Assembly: GCA_022842465.1 (NCBI GenBank)
Contig: JALHPN010000016.1
Coordinates: 1 to 64,000, forward strand
Length of the DNA: 64,000 nt
Direction of reading: 5' to 3'
Source of the DNA: Polyangiaceae bacterium
GTDB taxonomy: Bacteria > Myxococcota_A > Polyangia > Polyangiales > Polyangiaceae
Below are positions 27,147-35,705 of the stretch, piece after piece. Under the pieces are notes generated by a model, which was not told the origin of the DNA, did not search any database, and worked only from the letters and a program-made list of their open reading frames with translations. Within the stretch, counting starts at the first letter, position 1. Every line of letters begins with the position of its first letter. The position numbers and the translations under genes are program-made.

Positions 27147-27293
27147 TCAGCCTCCGATCGCCTTCGCGAGCGGGATCTCGTGTCCCTTCTTGCAGGTCGC
27201 CTTCATCTTCGCGCTCGCCTCCTCCTCCGAGAGGCGAACGACCTCGCCGCACTCGGGGCAGGTGACCTCGATCTCGTGGGCGTGCTCGGTCAT
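27147..27293 (-). CDS. 48-residue zinc-ribbon protein
   Basis: Very small protein MTEHAHEIEVTCPECGEVV... with a CPEC knuckle and a second half-site KATCKKGHEI (Cys and His), giving a likely one-zinc ribbon; Glu-rich helix in between. It sits between the lipoprotein gene (8 bp downstream) and the divergent Get3-like ATPase gene (48 bp away). The reading frame, start codon and Cys/His pattern make it a credible gene despite its size. No partner is known; nucleic-acid or protein adaptor roles are possible. Confidence 0.7.
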   Translation of the reverse strand: MTEHAHEIEVTCPECGEVVRLSEEEASAKMKATCKKGHEIPLAKAIGG

Positions 27294-27326
27294 GGCCGAA
27301 GCGTAGCGCAGCGGAACGTCTCCTGA

Positions 27327-27332
27327 TACGAG
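27327..27332 (+). promoter_or_regulatory. Candidate -10 hexamer TACGAG, near-leaderless TTG start
   Basis: TACGAG ends 9 nt before TTG 27342. A TGA at 27324 in the same frame excludes any start further upstream, so the short leader is forced by the sequence. Confidence 0.4.
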
Positions 27333-27341
27333 TGTGGCTTC

Positions 27342-28259
27342 TTGAACCACCTCCTCGCCAAGAGAGCCCTGCTCGTCACGGGCAAGGGGGGCGTCGGCAA
27401 GACGACGGTGTCCGCCGCCCTCGCGCGCAGCTTCGCCCGCCAGGGCAAGCGCGTGCTCGTCGCCGAGATGGCGAAGGACGGGGACGAGTCCTCCGCGCTC
27501 GCCGAGGCGCTCGGAGTGGACCGGCTCACCGAGATGCCGCGCGCGTTCGAGCCGAACCTCTCGGCGATGCTCTTGACGCCGCAGGTCGGGCACCAGCAGT
27601 TTCTCCGCGACGTCCTGCCGATGAAGCTCCTCGCCGATGCGGCGATGAGGTCGTCGGCGATCCGCCGCTTCCTCTCCGCCGCGCCGACGTTCCCCGAGAT
27701 GGGCGTCCTCTACCGCCTCCTCGACCTCGTCCGCGCGAAGCGGCGCGACGGCGCGTTCGAGCACGAGGTGATCGTCGTCGACCTGCCCGCGACGGGGCAT
27801 GCGCTCGCCCTGGCGCAGATCCCCGCGTCGCTCCTCCGGGTCATCCCGACGGGGCCGATCGCGGACGCCGTGCGCGAGGGGCTCGCGTTCCTCCGCGACG
27901 AGTCGCGGACCGGCGCGGTCGTCGTCACGCTGCCGGAGACGCTCCCCGTGAGCGAGGCGCTCGAGCTCGTGCGCGGCATCCACGAGAACGAGATCCCGCT
28001 CGCGTCGGTCGTCGTGAACCGCGTCCCGTTCGATCCCTTCACGCCGGAGGAGCGCGACGCGGTCCACCGGATGCTCGACGATCGGCCGCCGACCCTCGGA
28101 GAGCGGACGGTCGAGCGCATCGACCGCGCCCGGGTCGCCCTCGCCCGCCTCGCGCGCGAGGTGACGGTGCCGATCACCGTCCTCCACGACGTGTGGCTGG
28201 AGGGGCCGCGTCTCGCCGAGGAGGTCGCGTCGCTCATGCAGGTCGAGGGCGCGACGTGA
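27342..28259 (+). CDS. Get3/ArsA-like ATPase, subunit with signature lysine
   Basis: 305 residues. Start is TTG 27342; an in-frame TGA at 27324 leaves only this one. GKGGVGKTT (14-22) is the deviant Walker A with signature Lys15, characteristic of Get3, ArsA and MinD. EMAKDGDESSALAEALG replaces the usual DPA switch I, and VVDLPATGHALAL (~145) is the switch II region. C-terminal residues 190-305 are helical. Family members drive membrane-protein targeting (Get3) or oxyanion export (ArsA). No arsB or Trc40 substrate is adjacent. It overlaps the next ATPase gene by 4 bp (GTGA), so they should be made in equal amounts. The pairing resembles the Rv3679/Rv3680 pair of Mycobacterium tuberculosis. 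Confidence 0.9.
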   Translation: MNHLLAKRALLVTGKGGVGKTTVSAALARSFARQGKRVLVAEMAKDGDESSALAEALGVDRLTEMPRAFEPNLSAMLLTPQVGHQQFLRDVLPMKLLADAAMRSSAIRRFLSAAPTFPEMGVLYRLLDLVRAKRRDGAFEHEVIVVDLPATGHALALAQIPASLLRVIPTGPIADAVREGLAFLRDESRTGAVVVTLPETLPVSEALELVRGIHENEIPLASVVVNRVPFDPFTPEERDAVHRMLDDRPPTLGERTVERIDRARVALARLAREVTVPITVLHDVWLEGPRLAEEVASLMQVEGAT

Positions 28260-29410
28260 CGAACCGGCCCCCCGACGTGAAGCCCCACACGGACGAGCCC
28301 TCGTACCTCGAGCAGCTCGTTCGGGAGAAGCGCGTCATCGTGTGCTGCGGCGCGGGTGGGGTCGGCAAGACGACGACCGCGGCGGCGCTCGGGGTCGCCG
28401 CGGCCGCGATGGGGCGCCGCGTTCTCGTCCTCACGATCGATCCGGCGCGACGCCTCGCGGAGGCCATGGGGATCCCCGCCGACGCCCGGGCGCCCGTCGC
28501 CGTGAGTCGCGAGCGTCTCGTTTCGCTCGGCGTGCCCGCCGACGGCGAGCTCTCCGCGTGGATGCTCGCGCCGGACGTCGTGTTCGAGTCGATGGTGAGG
28601 CGCCTCGCCGACGACGAGGCGCGCGTGAAGGAGATCCTCGACAATCGGCTCTACCAGCACCTGTCGCGCATCGTCGCGGGGATGCAGGAGTACACCGCGG
28701 CGGAGGCGCTCTATTCCCTCGCGAGCGAGGGCAAGTACGACCTCGTCGTGCTCGACACGCCGCCCTCGCGGAACGCGCTCGAGTTCCTGGAGGCGCCGCG
28801 CAAGCTCTCGATGTTCCTCGACGAGCGCGTCGTGGGCGTGTTCCTCCCCGGCAAGCGCGCGCTCTTCCGGGCCGCCGCCGAGCTGATCCAGAGCGTCTTC
28901 TCCAAGGCGTTCGGGCCGGGGTTCTACGAGGAGCTCCAGGGGTTCCTCGGCGCGTTCTCGGGGATGTTCGGCGGCATGCGTCAACACGCGGAGGCCGTCC
29001 GGAAGCTCCTTCTCTCCGAGGAGGCCACGTTCGTGCTGGTGACGAGCCCCGAGCCCGCCGCGTTGACCGAGGCCTCGTTCTTCCACGGCCGCATCGTCGG
29101 GCTCGGGCTCCCCTTCGCGGGGTACGTCCTCAACCGGAGCTGGGCCTACACGCGCGGATTCGTCGGTCCCGAGTCGATCGATCTCCCGGGCGACGCGCCG
29201 CTCTCGGACCAGATGGCGCTCGCGAAGCTCCGCCAGCTGGCGGACGCCGAGCGCTGGCGTGCGCAGCGCGATCGAAATCTCCTCGCGCGCCTGCGCATGG
29301 AGGCCGCGTCCGGGCAGGCGATCGCGACGCCGCACCTCGGGGGCGCGGTCGAGGACCTGGTCGGGCTCGCGGAGCTGGCGCGGAACCTGGTGCGTCTCGA
29401 CGCTGCCTGA
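28256..29410 (+). CDS. Get3/ArsA-like ATPase, subunit lacking signature lysine
   Basis: 384 residues, GTG start overlapping the preceding TGA. The P-loop is CGAGGVGKTT (31-40): Walker Lys38 is kept but the signature Lys that should follow the first Gly is Ala33. LTIDPARRLAEAMG is a normal switch I and VLDTPPSRNALEFLEAP a switch II of the type seen in the actinobacterial Rv3680-like subunit. A helical, Met- and Gly-rich segment (~225-255; GFLGAFSGMFGGMRQHAE) could form a hydrophobic substrate groove. The loss of the signature lysine suggests that its partner supplies it in a heterodimer. Expected in the cytoplasm at the membrane surface. Confidence 0.9.
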   Translation: MTNRPPDVKPHTDEPSYLEQLVREKRVIVCCGAGGVGKTTTAAALGVAAAAMGRRVLVLTIDPARRLAEAMGIPADARAPVAVSRERLVSLGVPADGELSAWMLAPDVVFESMVRRLADDEARVKEILDNRLYQHLSRIVAGMQEYTAAEALYSLASEGKYDLVVLDTPPSRNALEFLEAPRKLSMFLDERVVGVFLPGKRALFRAAAELIQSVFSKAFGPGFYEELQGFLGAFSGMFGGMRQHAEAVRKLLLSEEATFVLVTSPEPAALTEASFFHGRIVGLGLPFAGYVLNRSWAYTRGFVGPESIDLPGDAPLSDQMALAKLRQLADAERWRAQRDRNLLARLRMEAASGQAIATPHLGGAVEDLVGLAELARNLVRLDAA

Positions 29411-29473
29411 GCTCCGGTCCGATCCTGCTTGGTCGATGATGCGGTGACCGTTACCATCGCGAGCGGGCGAGGG

Positions 29474-31279
29474 ATGAAGCAGGTCGACTTCTATGCGCTT
29501 TCGCGCTCGATCCAGGACCGCTTCGTCGGGTCCGTGATGAGCGGCTTTCCGCCCGCGCCGCTCGCGGTGCTGAAGGCGGGCACGCCGAGGAAGCTGACGT
29601 GGCTCGGCGTGACGGCGGCGTCCTTCGTCGCGCTCCTCGTCTTCGGCCGCATCGGCTACGGCGATCTCGACAGCGCGCTCTCGCTCCACTCCGCGAAGGC
29701 GCTCGTCGTCTGGGTCCTGCTCGTCTTCGGCGTCGTGTTCGGTCTCGTGATGGCCTTCGCGCTGCTCGTCCGGGAGCGGGCGCTGCCGTATCCCGCCGGG
29801 ATCTACGTCTTTCCGTCGTGCGTCATCGACGCGCGGAGCGACATGTTCGCGGTCCATCCGATGCGCGACCTCGGGAGCGTCGAGGCCGCGGGACCCGGCG
29901 CGGTGAGGCTGTCGTTCGCGGGGGGGCCGTCGTTCGTGCTGCCCGTCGAGGCGGCCCAAGCTGCCCAGCTCGTGAAGGACATCGAGTCGGGGCGTGATCG
30001 CACGCTCCATGCGATCGCGACGGAGGACGCAGGGGAGCTCATCGCGGTCGATCCGCTCCACAACCCCCGCTTCTCGAGCCCGGTCGGTCCGCGCGAGCCG
30101 CATGCGATGCGCCTCCCGCCCTGGGGCAAGCGCGGGTGGGCCGTCGCCCTCGTCGTGGGCGTGGTCCTCGGACCTGCGTTCTGGGCCGCGCGCAACGCCG
30201 CGAGCGACGCACGGCTCTACGCGCGCGCGGTGCTCGCCGACGACGCCGGCGCGTACAAGCAGTACCTCGAGCGTGGCCGATCGAAGAGCGAGGAGGTCAA
30301 GGAGACGCGCCTGCCCCTCGCGGAGCTGCGCGAGGTCGTGCGCTCGGGGGACGTGGACGCGCTCCTGGCGTTCCAGGCGGCGCACGCCAGCTCCAAGATC
30401 GACGCGGAGATCGAGGCGGCGGTCCACACCGCGATGCTCGGCGAGCTCGAGAGCGCGAAGGCGAAGGGCTCGCTCCTCGCCCTCGAGGACTTCCGGAAGA
30501 AGTACCCGAAGCACGGCGTCGAGCGAGAGCTGCGCGAGGCGATCGACGCGGTCTTCGCGCGCGGTCTCGCGGCCTACAAGACGCGGGCGAAGGCGGACGA
30601 GGCCGCGCAAGCGTTCGTCGCCAAGCTCTTCGAGTTCTCCAAGAAGAACGGCCCCGACGTCGAGGTCCGGTTTCGCCGGAGGCCGAGCGAGTCGCTCGAG
30701 CGCGCGGACCAGTACATCCTGAAGACGCCGTCGTTCATGGGCGTCGTCTCGTACCCGACGAAGTACTTCGACGACAAGCACGCTGCGAAGCGTGAAGAGG
30801 CGCTCGGCAAGCTGCTCGTCGCGCGTCTCGACGCCGGGCTCTCGCCCGAGCTCTTCCGGGTGACCGTCGGCGCGCCCGCTCCCGTCGAGGGAGAGCTCCC
30901 CGAGGTGAAGGTGCCGACCCTCGTCATCACCCACCGCCCGGAGTGGTCCGGTCACTCCTATGCGTCGACACGGCCGCGCGGCGCCTACGTCGGGATCTCC
31001 TTCCTCTTCGACGCGACCTTCGTCATCCCGGGGCACCCGAAGCCGATGAAGGTGAAGGCGGACATCATGAAGCCCGCCGCGCTCGGCGTCCTCAAGGACG
31101 AGGATCCGATGCCCCCGCCGGGCATCGCCGAGGACAAGGTCTACGAGGCGATGGCGAAGGACGCGTTCGAGCAGTTCGCCAAGCGTGTGCTCGGACAGTT
31201 CTTCAAGGATCCGATGAAGGATCCGCACGCGGCCGTCGAGCCTGCCGCGACGACGCCCTCCACCGTCGCGACGCCCTGA
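29474..31279 (+). CDS. Three-helix membrane protein with large C-terminal domain, function unknown
   Basis: 601 residues from ATG 29474 (preceded by GGGCGAGGG; TTG 29429 would add 15). Two helices at ~34-56 and ~72-95 (LTWLGVTAASFVALLVFG; VWVLLVFGVVFGLVMAFALL), a soluble ~110-residue insert with a PH-like strand pattern, a third helix at ~218-240, then ~360 residues: a charged helical region (~245-390) and a beta-rich end with VITHRPEWSGHSYAS. No family recognised. It follows the ATPase pair by 63 bp on the same strand, so a partnership is possible. Confidence 0.75.
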   Translation: MKQVDFYALSRSIQDRFVGSVMSGFPPAPLAVLKAGTPRKLTWLGVTAASFVALLVFGRIGYGDLDSALSLHSAKALVVWVLLVFGVVFGLVMAFALLVRERALPYPAGIYVFPSCVIDARSDMFAVHPMRDLGSVEAAGPGAVRLSFAGGPSFVLPVEAAQAAQLVKDIESGRDRTLHAIATEDAGELIAVDPLHNPRFSSPVGPREPHAMRLPPWGKRGWAVALVVGVVLGPAFWAARNAASDARLYARAVLADDAGAYKQYLERGRSKSEEVKETRLPLAELREVVRSGDVDALLAFQAAHASSKIDAEIEAAVHTAMLGELESAKAKGSLLALEDFRKKYPKHGVERELREAIDAVFARGLAAYKTRAKADEAAQAFVAKLFEFSKKNGPDVEVRFRRRPSESLERADQYILKTPSFMGVVSYPTKYFDDKHAAKREEALGKLLVARLDAGLSPELFRVTVGAPAPVEGELPEVKVPTLVITHRPEWSGHSYASTRPRGAYVGISFLFDATFVIPGHPKPMKVKADIMKPAALGVLKDEDPMPPPGIAEDKVYEAMAKDAFEQFAKRVLGQFFKDPMKDPHAAVEPAATTPSTVATP

Positions 31280-31365
31280 GCCCGCGTAGAGGGCAAGAGG
31301 CCGCAGCCCGGGGGAACGTCGCGAGGCGTTGAATGCGGCGTGCTCGGGCTCCGTCTGTCGGCGCC

Positions 31366-31917
31366 ATGCGTAGCCTGTCCCTCCTCGCCCTCGTCGCTCT
31401 CGTCTCCGTCCCCGTCCTCGTCGCGTGCAGCGACGACGAGGAGGCGTCCACGTTCGATCCGAATCAGCCGGCCGCGGGCGAGTCGTCGTCCGGGGACGTG
31501 AGCTTGCCGCCGCCGTCGTCGACGGGCGCCGCGTCGAGCAGCGGCGGATCCAGCGGCACCCCGGCGGATTCTGGCACCACCGCCCCGGTCTCTTGCGAAA
31601 AGGCGCCCGCGATCGCGACGTCGGGCACGCTCGCAGCGCTCTCGGCCGCCGACAAGGGCATGGTCTGCGACTACGCCGCGTGCCCGTTCGGCGGGTACGG
31701 CAAGTCGAAGTCGTGCACGGACGGCGTCAGCGTGAAGGCGAAGGCGAGCCAGTCGGCGTGCCTCTCGGATCCGACCTTCGCGAAGTGTGGTGACGTACCC
31801 GTGAGCGACTACCTGGCGTGCCAGGTGGCGCTCAACGTCGACCCCTGCAAGGCGCTCGAGGTGCTCTCGGCCGACCCCGCGTGCGCCGCGGTGAAGGCCT
31901 GCGCCTTCGGTCCGTGA
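31366..31917 (+). CDS. Small Ser-rich lipoprotein with Cys-rich end
   Basis: 183 residues from ATG 31366 (an ATG 33 nt upstream adds an Arg-rich extension). LSLLALVALVSVPVLVAC is a lipoprotein signal with lipobox LVAC, followed by a Ser/Gly/Pro linker (~25-75) and a C-terminal domain of eight cysteines (VCDYAACPFGGYGKSKSC and later pairs). Its stop codon touches the stop of the convergent epimerase gene with no gap. No function recognised. Confidence 0.65.
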   Translation: MRSLSLLALVALVSVPVLVACSDDEEASTFDPNQPAAGESSSGDVSLPPPSSTGAASSSGGSSGTPADSGTTAPVSCEKAPAIATSGTLAALSAADKGMVCDYAACPFGGYGKSKSCTDGVSVKAKASQSACLSDPTFAKCGDVPVSDYLACQVALNVDPCKALEVLSADPACAAVKACAFGP

Positions 31918-33045
31918 TCAGGTGCTCGTGGCGCGCGGCAAGCAGCCGTGACCGCGGAGGACGGGGCGGAGGTCGAGTCGCTCGCCGTCCATGACGTAGC
32001 CGCCTTCGAACGGGTCGTCGGCGAGGAAGAGCGGCGTGTCGAGATCGACGATCGCGAAGCCGCCGAGGCCCGCGGCGAGGCACGCGCTCGTCCCCATCGC
32101 GAGCCGCGCCTCCACCATGCCGCCGATCATCGTCCGCATCCCGCACGCGCGCGCGACCGCGACGATGTCGAGCGCGCGCGCGATGCCCGACTTCATGAGC
32201 TTGACGTTGACGGCGTCGACCGCGTCCTCGTCACGCGCGCGGAGCACGTCCTCCGGGCGCGTGATCATCTCGTCGAGCGCGACGGCGACGCCGGTGGCCT
32301 CGCGGATCTCGGCGAGGGCGGCGTAGGCCTCGAGGACGCCGCCGCAGGTCCTCGGCGAGACGGGCTGCTCGAAGAGCTCGGGCACCGCGCCGTGCCGCCG
32401 TAGCTCGGAGGCGATCCGGATCGCGTCTTCGGCGGTGAGCCCTCCGTTCGCGTCGAGGAGGAGGCGCGCGTCGGGGCGGGCCTTGGCGACGGCGAGGACA
32501 CGTGCGACGTCGTGATCGACATCCGTGCCGCCGATCTTGATCTTGAGCGTCGAGAACACGTCGAACGCCCGGGCCTCGATCGCGGCCTCGGCGACCGTGC
32601 CCGTCGTGATGGTCACGTCCGTGACGAGCGTGTCCTCGGCGCCGCCGAAGAAGACACGGAGCGACGTGCCCATCGCGCGGGTGAGGGCGTCGAGCAGCGC
32701 TGTCTCGAGCGCGCAGGCGGCGCTCGCCACCTCGTGATCGAAGGCCGTCGCTTCGTCCCAGATGATCTCGGCCACGGCGCGCCACGAGGTCGCGTCCCGT
32801 CCGACGAGCACCTCGGACGCGGCGTCACATGCGGCGAGCGCGAGCGCCTGCGTCTCGCCGTTGAAGGCAGGGAAGGGGGCGGCCTCGCCGTAGCCGACCT
32901 CGCCCGAGTCGAGCTCGATCTCGACGAGGACGTTCTTCGCGTGCTCCTGCGCGCCGCCGGCGATGCCGAACGCCTTTCGCATGCCGATGTCCAGCGGCCG
33001 AGCCCTCACGTCGGTGATCGTCCGTCCGCGCACGCGACGCAGCAT
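31918..33045 (-). CDS. Dipeptide epimerase, enolase superfamily
   Basis: 375 residues. Muconate-lactonizing/dipeptide-epimerase subgroup: capping domain ending in VDDVTITTG-like strands, then the barrel with LKIKIGG (KxK general base, ~165), LLLDANGG (first metal Asp), LFEQPV (metal Glu), ALDEM (metal Asp/Glu) and NVKLMKSG (second Lys, ~275), ending VDLDTPLFL. Such enzymes epimerise L-Ala-D/L-Glu or other dipeptides at the second residue. It is 27 bp downstream of an M3 oligopeptidase, which fits a role in peptide or murein-peptide recycling. Substrate specificity is inferred only from the subgroup. Confidence 0.88.
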   Translation of the reverse strand: MLRRVRGRTITDVRARPLDIGMRKAFGIAGGAQEHAKNVLVEIELDSGEVGYGEAAPFPAFNGETQALALAACDAASEVLVGRDATSWRAVAEIIWDEATAFDHEVASAACALETALLDALTRAMGTSLRVFFGGAEDTLVTDVTITTGTVAEAAIEARAFDVFSTLKIKIGGTDVDHDVARVLAVAKARPDARLLLDANGGLTAEDAIRIASELRRHGAVPELFEQPVSPRTCGGVLEAYAALAEIREATGVAVALDEMITRPEDVLRARDEDAVDAVNVKLMKSGIARALDIVAVARACGMRTMIGGMVEARLAMGTSACLAAGLGGFAIVDLDTPLFLADDPFEGGYVMDGERLDLRPVLRGHGCLPRATST

Positions 33046-33072
33046 ACGCGACGAGCCCGCGGAGGGAACGCG

Positions 33073-35295
33073 CTACTCGAGCAGGAACGCCTTGTACGCG
33101 GCGTCGCTCGGCGGCCGCCCGAGGAACTTCTCGACGAGCTTCGCCTCGTCGTCGCTCGCGCCCGGGGCGAGGATCGCGGCGCGGTAGTCCGCCGCAGTCT
33201 GCGGGTTGAGGATGCCCTCCTTCTTGAAGCGCGTGAAGAGATCCCGCGCGATGGAGAGCGCCCACTGGTAGCCGTAGTAGCCGGCGTCGTAGCCGATGAG
33301 GTGCCCGAAGCTCGCCTGGAAGTGTGTGCCCTCGACGTAGGTGAACGGCGTGTACGCCTCCTGCACCTCCTTCAGGACCTTGGTCGTGTCGTGGCCGGGC
33401 GGACGCGTGTGGTAGGCCTGATCGAGCGCGGCGAGGAAGAGCTGCCGCTGCGTCGCGATCGCGCGACCGAAGCCCCGGGAGCGCAGCATCGCCTCGTGGA
33501 GCTGCGGCGGGAGCTTCTTGCCGGTCACGTGGTGTACAGCGAAGAGGTCGAGCGTCTCCTTCGACCACGCCCACTCCTCGAGCATCTGCGAGGGGGACTC
33601 GACGAAGTCCCGCGCCACGCTCGTCCCGGCGAACGTGGAGAGCTCCGACTCGCTGAGGACGTGGTGGAGCACGTGCCCGAACTCGTGGAAGAACGTGACG
33701 ACGTCCTGGTGGCTCATGAGCGCCGCGGAGTCGGCGCGGCCCCCCGGCTTCGGGAAGTTGCACTCGATCGCGGCGATGGGCACGAGCCGCGTGCCGTCCG
33801 GCATCTTCGCCGTGTCGCGGATCCCGAAGACGGCGGCGTGCTTGTACTTCCCCTCGCGCGGGTAGAGATCGAAGTAGAAGCGACCGAGGAGCTTCCCGGA
33901 CGCGTCGGTCACCTCCATCGGCTCGACGTCCGGGTGCCACGTCGGGAGGCTCGCCTTCCGGAAGCGGATGTCGAACATGCGCGAGGTGATCGTGAGGAGC
34001 CCCTCCTTCACCCGCGACACCTCGAAGTACTGGCTGACTTCCTTCGAGTCGAGGCCGTACCTGTCCCTCCGGACCTGGTCCTCCAGCCAGAGGCGGTCGG
34101 AGAGGAGGACCGGGTCGCTCGCCTTTCCCCCCTTCTTCTGGAGGACGCCGCGGAAGAGGGAGAGCTCCTCCTTGCCCTTCTTCTGGAGGTGCTTGCGGAG
34201 CCCCTCGAGGAAATCGGCGACGGTCTTGGCGTCCTTCGCCATGCGGGGCTCGAGGACGTAGTCGGCCCACGTCTTGTACCCGAGGAGCTTCGCCTTCTCG
34301 TCCCGGAGAAAGAGCATCTTCTCGAGGAGCGGGACGTTCTTCTCCGCCGCGCGGTTGTCGAACTGCTTGTAGAGCTCGAGCGCGAGCTTCCGGTCCTTCG
34401 CGTAGGTGACGACGGGGAAGTAGTCCGGGTAGTCCGTCGAGATCTTCACCTTGCCGTCGTCACCGGGCGGATGCGTCTTCAGCCACTCGGGCGGGAGCCC
34501 CTCGAGCTGCTTCGGCGTCGCCTCGACGTAGAGCTGGGACTCGGCGAGGTTCTCGTCGAAGCCCTGCGCGAGCTTCGTGAGCTCCTCGTTGAGCTCGCGG
34601 AGGCGCGCTTGGCCCTTGTCGTCGAGCTCGAGCCCGTTGCGGCGGAGCTCGCGGAGGACGCGCTCGAGCATCCGCGTCTGCGCGGTAGAGAGGTTCTCCG
34701 AGCGCGCCTTGGCGGCGTAGCGCTTCACGACGCTCGCGAGGACCTTGTCGAGCCAGAGGCTCGTCTCGAGCTTGTCGATCTTCGGCTCGCACCCCTTCGC
34801 CTTGTCGCGCACCGCCTGATCCGGATGCGCGACGGCGAGCAGCGCGGGCAGGTCGCCGGCGTTGCGCATCGCGAGGCGCGCGCGGTCCAGGTTCTCGAGC
34901 GTCGTGCTCCACGTGAGCGCGTCGTCCGAGGAGCCCGCCAGGGCGCGCACCTCGTCGAGCAACGCCCGGGCGCGCGCCAGGCTCTCGTCGCAGAGGCGCG
35001 TCACGCCGGCGGCCGCGCGGGCGTGATCGGTGGCGACACCGGGCGCGTCGGTGCCGAGGGCGGCGACGACCGGGTCGATGTCGAGCGGCGCGAGATCGGT
35101 GTCCGCGTCGGCGTTCGGCGGCGTCATCCGACCCGCGCCGGGCATGCCGCCAGGGGTGCGGCTGGAGACCTTCGTGACCGGCCCGCTGCCCGGGGTGGCC
35201 GTGGGCTTCGTGGCGCCGGACTCTCCCCCGCATGCGGCGGCAGAGGCCCACAGGACGAGCGCCCCGACGCGGGCGCGGAGAAGCGTTCTCGGCAT
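33073..35295 (-). CDS. M3 family zinc oligopeptidase, exported lipoprotein
   Basis: 740 residues. LVLWASAAACGG gives a lipoprotein signal (lipobox AAC) rather than the cytoplasmic start of Dcp or PrlC, so the enzyme probably works on the periplasmic side. A helical N-terminal half leads to FFHEFGHVLHH (HExxH, ~536-540) with downstream DFVESPSQMLEEWAW supplying the third zinc ligand, and IGYDAGYYGYQW near the substrate channel, all typical of thimet oligopeptidase-like M3 enzymes that cut short peptides. It is transcribed before the dipeptide epimerase with a 27-bp gap. In-frame upstream codons to 35544 are antisense to the next gene and are rejected. Confidence 0.92.
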   Translation of the reverse strand: MPRTLLRARVGALVLWASAAACGGESGATKPTATPGSGPVTKVSSRTPGGMPGAGRMTPPNADADTDLAPLDIDPVVAALGTDAPGVATDHARAAAGVTRLCDESLARARALLDEVRALAGSSDDALTWSTTLENLDRARLAMRNAGDLPALLAVAHPDQAVRDKAKGCEPKIDKLETSLWLDKVLASVVKRYAAKARSENLSTAQTRMLERVLRELRRNGLELDDKGQARLRELNEELTKLAQGFDENLAESQLYVEATPKQLEGLPPEWLKTHPPGDDGKVKISTDYPDYFPVVTYAKDRKLALELYKQFDNRAAEKNVPLLEKMLFLRDEKAKLLGYKTWADYVLEPRMAKDAKTVADFLEGLRKHLQKKGKEELSLFRGVLQKKGGKASDPVLLSDRLWLEDQVRRDRYGLDSKEVSQYFEVSRVKEGLLTITSRMFDIRFRKASLPTWHPDVEPMEVTDASGKLLGRFYFDLYPREGKYKHAAVFGIRDTAKMPDGTRLVPIAAIECNFPKPGGRADSAALMSHQDVVTFFHEFGHVLHHVLSESELSTFAGTSVARDFVESPSQMLEEWAWSKETLDLFAVHHVTGKKLPPQLHEAMLRSRGFGRAIATQRQLFLAALDQAYHTRPPGHDTTKVLKEVQEAYTPFTYVEGTHFQASFGHLIGYDAGYYGYQWALSIARDLFTRFKKEGILNPQTAADYRAAILAPGASDDEAKLVEKFLGRPPSDAAYKAFLLE

Positions 35296-35345
35296 ACGAG
35301 CCCGATCATGCTCTGAACGGGGGTCCCTTGGGAAGCCCGGCGCGG

Positions 35346-35351
35346 TAGAGT
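35346..35351 (+). promoter_or_regulatory. Candidate -10 hexamer TAGAGT, near-leaderless start
   Basis: TAGAGT ends 8 nt before ATG 35360; predicted leader about 2 nt. Confidence 0.4.
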
Positions 35352-35359
35352 CGACCGCG

Positions 35360-35695
35360 ATGGTCACGACGACGCGCCGCCGACGGTCGACAGCGGAGCT
35401 TCTCGGGCCGGTCGCCGTCGCCGTCCTCCTCGTCGTCTCCGCCGACGCGCATGCGCAGTATTCCCCGGTCGCCGACGCCGGCGCACCTGCGGCGCTCGTG
35501 CTCGACGCGGGAGCTACCGCGGCCGTGACGCCGAGCGCGACCACGGTTCAGGATCGGTCTCGCGGCCCCGCCGAGCCGTCGCTCCGCGAGCGGGGCGGGC
35601 GGACGCGCCGCGCGAACCCCGCGTCGGGCGTGTTCTTCGTCCTCGTCCTGGTCGGAACGCTCGGCTACTGGGTCCTGAAGCGCATCCGTCGCTGA
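35360..35695 (+). CDS. Small exported protein with C-terminal membrane helix
   Basis: 111 residues. Signal peptide (LLGPVAVAVLLVVSADAHA) cleaved before QYSP, an Asp/Ala/Thr-rich and then Arg-rich middle, and a hydrophobic C-terminal helix (GVFFVLVLVGTLGYWVL) followed by KRIRR. The mature protein would be anchored by its C-terminus with the basic tail in the cytoplasm. Divergent from the M3 peptidase and ending 10 bp from the convergent addA. No known family. Confidence 0.6.
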   Translation: MVTTTRRRRSTAELLGPVAVAVLLVVSADAHAQYSPVADAGAPAALVLDAGATAAVTPSATTVQDRSRGPAEPSLRERGGRTRRANPASGVFFVLVLVGTLGYWVLKRIRR

Positions 35696-35705
35696 CGGTA
35701 CGCTC

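Noticed and set aside
27710-31228. Long minus-strand open frame of about 1170 codons
   Set aside because: It lies antisense to the ATPase pair and the membrane protein, is dominated by Arg, Glu and Asp typical of GC-rich shadow frames, and has no ribosome site or domain.
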